64,000 nt of DNA, from positions 164,554,559 to 164,618,558 of the forward strand of contig CAXKWD010000002.1 in the NCBI GenBank assembly GCA_964059195.1, in the 5' to 3' direction. Source of the DNA: Ectobius pallidus. Taxonomy: Eukaryota; Arthropoda; Insecta; Blattodea; Ectobiidae. This document shows, piece after piece, positions 8,837 through 20,159 of this stretch. The notes under the pieces are model-generated. The model saw nothing but the letters and a program-made list of their open reading frames with translations, was not told where the DNA came from and ran no database searches. How positions within the stretch are numbered: the stretch's first letter is position 1; each line of letters opens with the position of its first letter. Both the position numbers and the translations under genes were made by a program.

Positions 8837-10815
8837 AATATTTGGGTCATATCATTACTCCATTAGGAATTGCTGTAGATTCAGATAAAATCTCGTGTAT
8901 CCTTGAGTATCCAGCCCCTACAAAAGTCAAGGAAGTACGAGCATTTTTAGGATTGGCTTCTTGGTACCGACGATTCATTCCATTTTTTTCTGAAGTTGTA
9001 AAGCCCCTCACTGCACTTCTGAAAAAGAATCAGAAATGGCGTTGGACTAAGGAATGTCAGGAATCTTTTGATGAATTAAAATCGAAATTATCTAGTAGTC
9101 CTATATTAACTTGTCCAGATTATACTAAACCCCTAGTGTTACAGACCGACGCTAGTTTTTCAGGACTAGGAGCAGCATTAATTCAGACAGGAGAGGAAGG
9201 AGAGGAAAAAGTAATAGCTTATGCTAGTAGAACTTTAACGGTAGGTGAGCAAAAGTGGGCAATAGTTGAGAAGGAATTGTTAGCTATATTGTGGGCAGTT
9301 CAAAAGTTTCGTCCTTATTTGGAAGGTTATCATTTTAAAGTATATACTGATCATTTTGCTCTGAAATGGTTAAATACATTACAGAATCCGACCGGACGAT
9401 TAGCTAGGTGGAGTTTATTGCTCCAGGAGTATGATTTTGAAGTAATACATAGGCCTGGTAGATTACAAAAAGTTCCGGATGCTTTATCTAGAATACACGA
9501 AGGGAAAGTTCAAGAGAAAACGGTAGAGGAAGAATTTTGCCTCTTGTTGACTGATAACTCTGAAGTAGTGGAATGGGAAAATATACAAGATGCTTGGTAT
9601 ATTAAGCGGAAGGAGCAAGTACAAAGTAAACCTAAATTTTGGCCAGATTGGAAGGTCGTAGATGAGAAGTTGTACCATTTAAGATTAGATCAGTTAGAAC
9701 AAACTTTAGAGGGAACAGTGAATAGGTGGAAATTAGTTATTCCGCAAGATTTTAGGATTAAAGTATTGCAGGAATGTCATGATGCACCTACTGCAGGACA
9801 TATGGGGATAGCTAAAACTTTTTTTAGAATAGCAAACAAGTATTATTGGCCGGGAATGTTTAGAGATGTTGCTAAGTATGTTACTGCTTGTGAAATATGT
9901 CAGAGACAGAAGGTGTTACAAACGGCTCAAGCAGGACCAATGCATTTTTACCAGAAAGAGAAACCTTGGATGACTGTAGCTACAGATTTGTTGGGACCTT
10001 ACCCACGTTCCAAAAAAGGGAACCGATATGTGATTGTATTTCAGGACACCTTTACCAAGTATGTAGAATGTAAAGCGTTAAGGAAAGCAACCAGTAGAGC
10101 AGTTACGGAAGCATTTTATGAATTGATTATCCTTAAATGGGGAATTCCGGGATATTTGCTGATGGATAATGGACCGCAATATACTAGTAAATTAATGCGA
10201 GAGATAGCTAAAGCTTTTAATATAACTCCTTGTTATTTACCTGTATATTCGCCACAAGGAAATCCAGTAGAAAGAGTCAATAGAGTATTGAAGACAATGA
10301 TTTCTAGTTATATTCAAAAGGATCAAACAGTTTGGGACGTGTATTTGAGAGAATTTAATTTTGCTATAAATACGGCTAAGCATAGTTCCACTGGATGCAC
10401 TCCTTATATGCTAAATTATGGGAAGGAGCCTGAAATTATCAGTAGGATTGAAAAGGTGGAAAACCAACCGATTCATAAAGAAATCCCAAAACTTTGGGTG
10501 GAGAAACTCAATAAATTGAAAACGGTACGTTTGATGGTTAGACATAACTTAGAAACCGCCTATAAGAATTCGAGTCATTATTATAATCTTCGGAGGAGAG
10601 AGGTGAAATTTCGTCCAGGAGATCTAGTGTTAAGAAGAAACTTTAAATTAAGTGATGCCTCACAAGCTTATACAGCAGGTTTAAGTGCAAAGTTTGTCGG
10701 GCCCTATATTATAAAGAAAAAGTTCAGTGAAAATAGCTACGAACTGACAAACCGTTTTGGTAAAAAGTTGGGGAAGTGGCACGTCAAAGACTTGAAACCC
10801 TTTGTTCCTGGATAA
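8806..10815 (+). CDS. pol: Pol, 3' part: RT C-terminus, RNase H and integrase (out of frame with gag)
   Basis: This frame lies -1 relative to the upstream one, opens after a TAG at 8803-8805 and overlaps it by about 31 bp. It has no natural ATG start here. Residues below count from the TTG at 8842 in the YLGH motif. The RT thumb and connection region has FLGLASWYRRFIP (35-47). RNase H has D103 (TDAS), E145 (KELLA) and D170 (YTDH), with a late VPDALSR (211-217). The integrase zinc-binding H313, H320, C350 and C353 are all present. The DDE catalytic core is D382 (TDLLG), D442 (MDNGPQY) and E477 (NPVERVN). A GPY-type module (GDLVLR at 593-598, FVGPY at 618-622) closes the protein, with no chromodomain. 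All catalytic residues are intact and no other stop or shift was seen, so the damage is limited to the single frame break. It would be translated only by frameshifting or from an intact sister copy. Confidence 0.92.
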   Translation, partial: GKTKFCRSELKYLGHIITPLGIAVDSDKISCILEYPAPTKVKEVRAFLGLASWYRRFIPFFSEVVKPLTALLKKNQKWRWTKECQESFDELKSKLSSSPILTCPDYTKPLVLQTDASFSGLGAALIQTGEEGEEKVIAYASRTLTVGEQKWAIVEKELLAILWAVQKFRPYLEGYHFKVYTDHFALKWLNTLQNPTGRLARWSLLLQEYDFEVIHRPGRLQKVPDALSRIHEGKVQEKTVEEEFCLLLTDNSEVVEWENIQDAWYIKRKEQVQSKPKFWPDWKVVDEKLYHLRLDQLEQTLEGTVNRWKLVIPQDFRIKVLQECHDAPTAGHMGIAKTFFRIANKYYWPGMFRDVAKYVTACEICQRQKVLQTAQAGPMHFYQKEKPWMTVATDLLGPYPRSKKGNRYVIVFQDTFTKYVECKALRKATSRAVTEAFYELIILKWGIPGYLLMDNGPQYTSKLMREIAKAFNITPCYLPVYSPQGNPVERVNRVLKTMISSYIQKDQTVWDVYLREFNFAINTAKHSSTGCTPYMLNYGKEPEIISRIEKVENQPIHKEIPKLWVEKLNKLKTVRLMVRHNLETAYKNSSHYYNLRRREVKFRPGDLVLRRNFKLSDASQAYTAGLSAKFVGPYIIKKKFSENSYELTNRFGKKLGKWHVKDLKPFVPG

Positions 10816-10908
10816 ACATTCTTTAAGGCTGGTAAACTAAACAAAAAAAAAAAAAAAAAAATGTGAACAGTGTTAACATTATTTTTTTTATGGTGAGTGG
10901 GGGAAGAA
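10816..10908 (+). other. 3' untranslated segment of the retrotransposon
   Basis: These 93 bp run between the pol stop and the 3' LTR and leave no room for env. The segment contains a run of 19 A at 10843-10861, a T-rich box at 10881-10890 and the polypurine tract. Confidence 0.85.
10892..10908 (+). promoter_or_regulatory. Polypurine tract
   Basis: GGTGAGTGGGGGAAGAA abuts the TG of the 3' LTR. The last 10 bases are pure purine, and a T-rich stretch lies just upstream, as is usual for plus-strand priming sites in LTR elements. Confidence 0.85.
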
Positions 10909-13900
10909 TGTCACGTAGCGAATGGCTGCGTGCATAATAGACGATAAGAAACCATTTCTAAACAAAGGAAGGGTTGGGGAGACTTCGATTAATCGATATT
11001 GAACCCTGTTATGACTATCGATACTGCCCTGAATTTATTTTGAATTACAGAAAAAAGAGAAGTGCGCATGCGCCGACGGTGAGTCGACGGGAGAAGAGCT
11101 GATCCGAAAAAGACAGTAAGGAGTACGTGCCTGACTACGAGAGCGAGAAGTTGAAAAGGCAGAAGGGAGAAGACGAGATTGGGATGTGTGACAGCGGTAG
11201 AGGCGTTCTGGCATGATGGTGTGTCAGACTTTCATCTAAGGAAATTCTGGTTGTGAACTTCCTTGACACGACTATATGGAGATAGTCATTAATCAGAAGA
11301 ATACACCAAGTCGGCCAGTACGAGACACCGCTACAGCGAACATCAGCTGTGAGAGTGAGTCGTGACTGCTCGCTCTGAATAAGAGCAGATATGGACATCA
11401 GGAAGTAATGGAAGACAACTCAGGATCGGAGGATAAGTTGGACATCACTGGTTGAGTATAATCGTCTAGACTTTTTCTTATTGTTTGGGGAGTGAGAAAA
11501 CTGAGATATTCCTTTTTTTTTAAGGATGGTTTCTAAGTCATGTATGGCGATTAGACGCCGTATGGTATGATAGAAGAATAGAATAGAAATATAGAAGTGA
11601 GAATTCTAGAAGTAAAGTGGTGAAATCCAGTAATCCAACTATTTTCTATTTCTGGTCTAAGTTAATTATAAAAGAGCAGTCAAGAGCCTAACCGCTGAAG
11701 GTTACAGATAGATCTCTTCACTTTGGGGTTTTTTTGGGTGATTGTTCCACGAATGAATACATAGCTAGGGGCAATTGGTGATGCTCATAGAAACTTTGTT
11801 ATTTTTGAGACAGGACGCGAGGGGAGTAAGGAAGAAAAGTAATTAAGGGGCATGCTTAGTACTTCTTACGAGGGCCCCTCCCACTTGGGTTTCTTTCAGG
11901 TGACGGGTGACTATCTATAAATAGATTTCATGCTGGCCTGTAATGTTAAGTTATGTTTTTTTATAGAGATTTATCTACAAGCGAAGGTGTATGGAATAGG
12001 GTAGAGGGGGATAAGCAGTGGAAAATTGAAGGGCAAAAGAAGGCCTACGAGTGGTAGTGCATTAGGTGTGTACCATTGGAAAATTTACATGTTAGGGTAG
12101 AAGTAGAAGTCACTAAAGGGGTTATAGAGAAGCTTACTAATCTGGGCGTGAATTAGTTTCAGTTAGAATTCTAGGGAATTTAGAGACAAAATAAGATTGG
12201 GTGCCCATGCTAAAGAGTAGTAACGTAAGAAGTAGGAAAACTAGAATAACCACCGAGTGAATTAAATCAATGGTATAAGTTGAAGGGAACTCTACTTAAA
12301 GAAAGGGGTTAAAAGATAATAGCTGATGACTGGTCAGATTAGAAAGAGGAGAGTGAGTTGAAAGATAACAACAAATGATTGGTTAGGTTAGAAAGAGGAG
12401 AATAGGAAATTGCGAGTAGTGTACTGATGATAAGTAGTTTATTAGCAAGTACTAGAGATTGTAAGGGGGAGGTGAGGGAACGCCGGAAGTATCCCGAATC
12501 AAACAAATAAAATCTGGTAGTAGACAAGGCCTATACCAGTAACATATAAAGAAAAGAAATTTATGAGAGATTGTGAAAGCCATCGATGTTGGAGGCGAAC
12601 AACGGCCCCACGTGCCTCTAGGAGAGAGTGTCAGGGACCTCTGACATCGATTTACAAAATTTTATTTTTGTTTGCGGCCCATTAATATTTTCCCGGTTGC
12701 AGGAGAGGAGTCAGATTGTTTGTAACTCAAGATCTAGACGTCGCTCCTGTATCGGTGGTCTATCGCCACAGTCACTCTGTGGGTATAGGCCTAAACTTCT
12801 ATTTCTTTCTTCGTGAGACTGTCTTTTCTATCTATCTTTAAATACAATTCTTCATGGACTAAGCTGACAAATAGACTAATATAGGAGACATAGGTGGGAT
12901 TATTGAGTGTAATCTGTAGAGTAAGGACTGGATTATGAATTGAAAACCTTTATTTATTCAAGAAAAAAAAAACCCAGTATAATATATATATTGAACTATC
13001 CTGAAGTTGCAAATGTAAATGACTACACAAGTCAGTAGTAAATTAGAAGAATAATACAAGACGTTCTAGTAGATACCTGAAAAACAAAGAAAGAAAATTA
13101 AAGTAATTAATTAAGGATTTGTTATTGTTGAACAGAGAACGTACTTATATAGTTAAAATTGGGTATACTAACCTTGAATAATCAAATATTATCCTACCAA
13201 TAAAAGTGTTGAATGGTTAATGTAGTGTAAATGTAATTTATTGTATATAAGATTGTTATTGTTGAAAAAAGAAAAAAAAATAATATATTAAATAAATTAT
13301 GGTTATTGTTATGCAAAGTAAATTAACGTGAAGTTCAGATTTTTGACCCTTATCCTTGTAATGGTTTGAGAGTAGCTGGTTTTTGTGCTAAGTTACATAC
13401 TTTGGTAGTGAGTATTGAAAAAAGGAGAAAAAGAAGAAGCAGAATAAAAAAAAAACGAAAGGTAAATCCGAACCCAACTCCCGTCTCCACTGTTAATTTA
13501 AAAGCTAGTCGAGGGGCATGTAGGTACATAGCCTGTGTATCTATAATTTAATTTGTGTCTGGGCTGATACATAACAAAAAGAAAAGAGGAAGCGTATTGA
13601 TGATGGCGCCCGTTAATATAAATTTTCATCAATATTATCAAGACTGGGTAAATTGTTAAAAGAGAGAGAAAGTAGACTGAGAGTAGGAAGTTTGCAATCA
13701 CCCGGTGTCAAAGGTAGTTGTACTGAACGTTGGAATGTGGACTATGCAGGCAGTGTTGTGATGACACGACAGGTGTATGAGTGACCTTGTTTTGTAGGAG
13801 TTCAGTAAACTTATATACTACGATTGAGAATAATCACATATTAGTCGTCACAGATTTTGGCGAAGAATTTTGGCGAAGATTTAATCCAAGAAGTTAAGGA

Positions 13901-13934
13901 ACTTTATAGCATAAAGTAAGAAAAGCCCGTCACA
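10909..13934 (+). repeat. 3' long terminal repeat (3,026 bp)
   Basis: This is the direct repeat of the 5' LTR at a constant offset of 8,066 bp. The only difference noticed is A at 13888 against C at 5822. The tandem 13-bp repeat lies at 13854-13879 and the TATA-like box at 11667. Near-identity of the two LTRs indicates little time since insertion, because both are copied from one template. Confidence 0.96.
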
Positions 13935-13938
13935 GTCT
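13935..13938. repeat. Target site duplication, right copy (GTCT)
   Basis: GTCT follows the terminal CA of the 3' LTR. The satellite then resumes with CTTGGGAGTTTTTATG in the phase expected from the left flank. The monomer interrupted at 2777 regains its normal length (464 bp) once the element and one GTCT are removed. Confidence 0.93.
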
Positions 13939-16188
13939 CTTGGGAGTTTTTATGTAATAGGCTGATAAAATGGTTTTATTTCGACTTTTCTAAAATCCTG
14001 CGCGATTTTCATCTCCAAGAATAAAAAAATATTGTTTTTACATTAACAATATAATCTCAAAAATGTCTTGTGTTTCCGAGGAAACATAAGTTTATATGCA
14101 AAAGCAGTTGAAACTGTTCTTTTTCCACTCTTATACAATCCTGCGCTTTAATAGAAGCTGCATGCCTTCCCGGGATTCTCAGCCCTACCAACTTTCGTTA
14201 GCGTCGATTTTATTTTTATTTCCGAAAGTTTCTTTTATGCTGTGAGTGTGCGGATTTGAAAAAGATGTTATTTTTGCCGATATGACTTTTTTCGTATGAG
14301 TCGTTTTCAACGGTTCGACAGCCGTTATATCGTAAACTATGGTACATTTTTATTGTTGATGTACACGCTTTTATTCGCAATGAAATGTTATGACGTTCGT
14401 CTCTTGGGAGTTTTTATGTACTAGGCTGATATAATGGTTTTATATCGACTTTTCTAAAATCATGGGGAATTTTCATGTCCAAGAATAAAAAATATTGTTT
14501 TTACATTAACAATATAATCTCAAAAATGTCTTGTGTTTCCGAGGAAACATAAGTTTATATGCAAAAGCAGTTGAAACTGTTCTTTTTCCACTCTTATACA
14601 ATCCTGCGCTTTAATAGAAGCTGCATGCCTTCCCGGGATTCTCAGCCCTACCAACTTTCGTTAGCGTCGATTTTATTTTTATTTCCGAAAGTTTCTTTTA
14701 TGCTGTGAGTGTGCGGATTTGAAAAAGATGTTATTTTTGCCGATATGACTTTTTTCGTATGAGTCGTTTTCAACGGTTCGATAGCCGTTATCTCGTAAAC
14801 TATGGTACATTTTTATTGTTGATGTTACACGGTTTTATTCGCAATGAAATGTTATGAGGTTCGTCTCTAGAGAGTTTTTATGTAGTATGCTGATAAAACG
14901 GTTTTATTTCGACTTTTCTAAAATCCTGCGCGATTTTCATCTCCAAGAATAAAAGATACTGTTTTTACATTAACAATATAATCTCAAAAATTTCTTGCGT
15001 TTCCGACGAAACATAAGTTTATATGCAAAAGCAGTTGAAACTGTTCATTTTCCACTCTTATACAATACCGCGCTTTAAAAGAAGCTGCATGCCTTCCCGG
15101 GATTCTCAGCCCTACCAACTTCCGTTAGCGTCGATTTTATTTTTATTTCCCTAAGTTTCTTTTATGGTGTGAGTATACGAAATTGTAAAAGATGTTATTT
15201 TTGCCGATATGACTTTTTTCGTGTGAGTCGTTTCTGACGGTTCGATAGCCGTTATCTCGTAAACTATGGTACATTTTTATTGTTGATGTACACGCTTTTA
15301 TTCGTAATTAAATGTTATGACGTTCGTCTCTTGGGAGTCTTTATGTACTAGGCTGATAAAATGGTTTTATTTCGACTTTTCTAAAATCATGCGCGATTTT
15401 CATCTCCAAGAATAAAAAATATTGTTTTTACATTAACAATATAATCTCAAAAATGTCTTGTGTTTCCGAGGAAACATAAGTTTATATGCCAAAGGCAGTT
15501 GAAACTTTTTTTTTCCACTTTTATACAATCCTCCGCTTTCATAGAAGCTGCATGCCTTCCCGGGATTCTCAGCCATGCCAACTTTCGTAAGCGTCGATTT
15601 TATTTTTATTTCCGAAAGTTTCTTCTATGCCGTGAGTGTGCGGAATTGAAAAAGATGTTATTTTTGCCGATATGACTTTTTTTCGTGCGAGGCGTTTTCA
15701 ACGGTGCGAAAGCCTTTATCTCGTAAACTATGATACATTTTTATTGTTGATTTACATGGTTATGTTCGCAAAGAAAAGTTATGCCTTTTGTCATTTGGGA
15801 GGATTTATGTAGTAAGCTGATAAAACGTTTTTATTTCGAGTTTTCAAAAATCCTGCGCGATTTTCATCTCCAAGAATAAAAGATACTGTTTTTACATAAA
15901 CAATATAATCTCAAAAATTTATTGCGTTTCCGAGGAAACATAAGTTTATATGCAAAAGCAGTTGAAACTGTTCTTTTTCCAATCTTATACAATCCTGCTT
16001 TTTAATAGAAGCTGCACGTTCCCGGGATTCTCAGCCCTACAAACTTCCGTAAGCGTCGATTTTATTTTTATTTCCGAAAGTTTCTTTTATGCTGTGAGTG
16101 TGCGGATTTGAGAAAGATGTTATTTTTGCCGATATGACTTTTTTCGTATGAGTCGTTTTCAACGGTTCGACAGCCGTTATCTCGTAAA
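13939..16188. repeat. 463-bp satellite, right flank of the retrotransposon
   Basis: Monomers start at 14337, 14800, 15264 and 15728. From 13935 to about 15240 the block is colinear with 32,592-33,897 (offset 18,657). From about 15241 the match jumps to 34,361 (offset 19,120), so exactly one monomer of 463 bp is missing here relative to the 16-mer unit. Colinearity is lost again near 15,488. I see no genes. Confidence 0.93.
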
Positions 16189-16455
16189 CTATGGTACATT
16201 TTTATTGTTGATGTTACACGGCTTTATTCGCAATGAAATGTTATGAGGTTCGTCTCTAGAGAGTTTTTATGTAGTATGCTGATAAAACGGTTTTATTTCG
16301 ACTTTTCTAACTTCCGTTAGCGTCGATTTTATTTTTATTTCCCTAAGTTTCTTTTATGGTGTGAGTATACGGAATTGTAAAAGATGTTATTTTTGCCGAT
16401 ATGACTTTTTTCGTGTGAGGCGTTTCAGACGGTTCGACAGTCGTTATAACGTAAA
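16189..16455. repeat. Truncated satellite monomer (267 bp), copy 1
   Basis: The phase markers are 267 bp apart instead of 463. About 196 bp between CTTTTCTAA and CTTCCGTTAGCG is missing, including the TTTCCGAGGAAA and CCCGGG parts. The junction keeps only a 1-2 bp A/AA overlap, consistent with end joining. Confidence 0.92.
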
Positions 16456-19400
16456 CTATGGTACATTTTTATTGTTGATGTACACGGTTTTATTCGCAAT
16501 GAAATGTTATGACGTTCGTCTCTTAATAGTTTTTATGTACTAGGCTGATAAAATGGTTTTATTTCGACTTTTCTAAAATCCTGCGCGATTTTCATCTCCA
16601 AGAATAAAAAATATTGTTTTTACATTAACAATGTAATTTCAAAAATGTCTTGTATATCCGAGGAAACATAAATTTATATGCAAATCAGTTGAAACTGTTC
16701 ATTTTCCACTCTTATACAATCCCGCGCTTTAATAGAAGCTGCATGCCTTCCCGGGATTCTCAGCCCTACCAACTTCCGTTAGCGTCGATTTTATTTTTAT
16801 TTCCGAAAGTTTCTTTTATGCTGTGAGTATGCGGATTTGAAAAATATGTTATTTTTACCGATATGACTTTTTTCGTGTGAGTCGTTTTCATCGGTTCGAC
16901 AGCCGTTATCTCGTAAACTATGGTACATTTTTATTGTTGTTGTACACGCTTTTATTCGCAATGAAATGTTATGACGTTGGTCTCTTGGGAGTTTTTATGT
17001 ACTAGGCTGATAAAATGGTTTTATTTCGACTTTTCTAAAATCCTGCGCGATTTTCATCTCCAAGAATAAAAAATATTGTTTTTACATTAACAATATAATC
17101 TCAAAAATGTCTTGTGTTTCCGAGGAAACATAAGTTTATATGCCAAAGGCAGTTGAAAAATTTTTTTTCCACTTTTATACAATCCTCCGCTTTTATAGAA
17201 GCTGCATCCCTTCCCGGGATTCACAGCCCTGCCAACTTTCGTAAGCGTCGATTTTATTTTTATTTCCGAAAGTTTTTTTATGCTGTGAGTGTGCGGAAAT
17301 GTAAAAGATGTTATTTTTGCCGATGTAACTTTTTTCCGTGCGAGGCGTTTTCAACGGTTCGACAGCCGTTATCTTGTAAACTATGGTACATTTTTATTGT
17401 TGATGTACACGCTTTTATTCGCAATGAAATGTTTTGACGTTCGTCTCTTGGGAGTTTTTATGTACTAGGCTGATAAAATGGTTTTATATCGACTTTTCTA
17501 AAATCCTGCGCGACTTTCATCTCCAAGAATAAAAAATATTGTTTTTACATTAACAATATAATCTCAAAAATGTCTTGTGTTTCCGAGGAAACATAAGTTT
17601 ATATGCAAAAGCAGTTGAAACTGTTCTTTTTCCAATCTTATACAATCCTGCGCTTTAATAGAAGCTGCATGCCTTCCCGGGATTCTCAGCCCTGCCAACT
17701 TCCGTTAGCGTCGATTTTATTTTTATTTCCGAAAGTTTCTTTTATGCTGTGAGTATGCGGAATTATAAAAGATGTTATTTTTGCCGATATGACTTTTTTC
17801 GTGTGAGTCGTTTTCAACGGTTCGACAGCCGTTATCTCGTAAACTATGGTACATTTTTATTGTTGATGTACACGCTTTTATTCGCAATGAAATGTTATGA
17901 CGTTCGTCTCTTGGGAGTTTTTATGTACTAGGCTGATAAAATGGTTTTATTTCGACTTTTCTAAAATCCTGCGCGATTTTCATCTCCAAGAATAAAAAAT
18001 ATTGTTTTTACATTAACAATATAATCTCAAAAATGTCTTGTGTTTCCGAGGAAACATAAGTTTATATGCAAAAGTAGTTGAAACTGTTCATTTTCCACTC
18101 TTATACAATCCTGCGCTTTAATAGAAGCTGCATGCCTTCCCGGGATTTTCAGCCCTGCCAACTTCCGTTAGCGTCGATTTTATTTTTATTTCCGTAAGTT
18201 TCTTTTATTCTGTGAGTATGCGGATTTGAAAAAGATGTTATTTTTGCCGATATGACTTTTTTCGTGCGAGGCGTTTTCAACGGTTCGACAGCCGTTATCT
18301 CGTGAACTATGGTACATTTTTATTGTTGATGTTACACGGTTTTATTCGCAATGAAATGTTATGAGGTTCGTCTCTAGAGAGTTTTTATGTAGTATACTGA
18401 TAAAACGGTTTTATTTCGACTTTTCTAAAATCCTGCGCGATTTTCATCTCCAAGAATAAAAGATACTGTTTTTACATTAACAATATAATCTCAAAAATTT
18501 CTTGCGTTTCCGAGGAAACATAAGTTTATATGCAAAAGCAGTTGAAACTGTTCATTTTCCACTCTTATACAATACCGCGCTTTAATAGAAGCTGCATGCC
18601 TTCCCGGGATTCACAGGCCTACCAACTTCCGTTAGCGTCGATTTTATTTTATTTCCCTATGTTTCTTTTATGGTGTGAGTATACGGAATTGTAAAAGATG
18701 TTCTTTTTGCCGATATGACTTTTTTCGTGTGAGGCGTTTGAGACGGTTCGACAGCCGTTATAACGTAAACTATGGTACATTTTTATTGTTGATGTACACG
18801 CTTTTATTCGCAATGAAATGTTATGACGTTCGTCTCTAGAGAGTTTTTATGTAGTATGCTGATAAAACGGTTTTATTTCGACTTTTCTAAAATCCTGCGC
18901 GATTTTCATCTCCAAGAATAAAAGATACTGTTTTTACATTAACAATATAATCTCAAAAATTTCTTGCGTTTCCGAGGAAACATAAGTTTATATGCAAAAG
19001 CAGTTGAAACTGTTCATTTTCCACTCTTATACAATACCGCGCTTTAATAGAAGCTGCATGCCTTCCCGGGATTCTCAGCCCTACCAACTTCCGTTAGCGT
19101 CGATTTTATTTTTATTTCCCTAAGTTTCTTTTATGGTGTGAGTATACGAAATTGTAAAAGATGTTATTTTTGCCGATATGACTTTTTTCGTGTGAGGCGT
19201 TTCAGACGGTTCGACAGCCGTTATAACGTAAACTATGGTACATTTTTATTGTTGATGTACACGGTTTTATTCGCAATGAAATGTTATGACGTTCGTCTCT
19301 TGGGAGTTTTTATGTACTAGGCTGATAAAATGGTTTTATTTCGACTTTTCTAAAATCCTGCGCGACTTTCATCTCCAAGAATAAAAAATATTGTTTTTAC

Positions 19401-20159
19401 ATTAACAATATAATCTCAAAAATGTCTTGTGTTTCCGAGGAAACATAAATTTATATGCAAAAGCAGTTGAAACTGTTCATTTTCCACTCTTATACAATCC
19501 CGCGCTTTAATAGAAGCTGCATGCCTTCCCGGGATTCTCAGCCCTGCCAACTTCCGTTAGCGTCGATTTTAGTTTTATTTCCGAAAGTTTCTTTTATGCT
19601 GTGAGTATGCGGATTTGAAAAATATGTTATTTTTACCGATATGACTTTTTTCGTGTGAGTCGTTTTCATCGGTTCGACAGCCGTTATCTCGTAAACTATG
19701 GTACATTTTTATTGTTGATGTACTCGCTTTTATTCGTAATGAAATGTTATGACGTTCGTCTCTTGGGAGTCTTTATGTACTAGGCTGATAAAATGGTTTT
19801 ATTTCGACTTTTCTAAAATCCTGCGCGATTTTCATCTCCAAGAATAAAAAATATTGTTTTTACATTAACAATATAATCTCAAAAATGTCTTGTGTTTCCG
19901 AGGAAACATAAGTTTATATGCCAAAGGCAGTTGAAACTTATTTTTTCCACTTTTATACAATCCTCCGCTTTTATAGAAGCTGCATGCCTTCCCGGGATTC
20001 TCAGCCATGCCAACTTTCGTAAGCGTCGATTTTATTTTTATTTCCGAAAGTTTCTTCTATGCCGTGAGTGTGCGGAATTGAAAAAGATGTTATTTTTGCC
20101 GATATGACTTTTTTTCGTGCGAGGCGTTTTCAACGGTTCGAAAGCCTTTATCTCGTAAA
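16456..20159. repeat. 463-bp satellite, eight monomers between truncated copies 1 and 2
   Basis: Monomers start at 16456, 16918, 17381, 17844, 18307, 18770, 19233 and 19696. The monomer at 16456 carries the rare CTCTTAATAG variant also found at 27972 and 35379. No gene is seen; the open frames of 60-107 codons are monomer reading frames. Confidence 0.93.

Larger units (their letters stand above)
2843..13934 (+). mobile_element. Full-length Ty3/Gypsy-type LTR retrotransposon, recently inserted in satellite
   Basis: The element is 11,092 bp with two 3,026-bp LTRs in direct orientation beginning TGTCACG and ending CGTCACA. A GTCT duplication flanks it. Inside are, in order, a tRNA-Lys-like primer binding site, an untranslated leader, Gag, protease, reverse transcriptase, RNase H, integrase and a polypurine tract. 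The order RT-RNase H-integrase is that of Ty3/Gypsy (Metaviridae-like) elements, not Copia. No env frame lies between the pol stop at 10815 and the 3' LTR, and no chromodomain is seen at the integrase C-terminus. LTRs of about 3 kb are unusually long for the group; Woot of the flour beetle Tribolium is a known insect gypsy-class element with LTRs of similar size. That is an architectural comparison only, not a homology claim. The copy is structurally complete but has a frame break inside reverse transcriptase. Confidence 0.97.

Noticed and set aside
10816..10908. Possible env gene
   Set aside because: Only 93 bp separate the pol stop from the 3' LTR, so this is not an endogenous-retrovirus-like element with an envelope.
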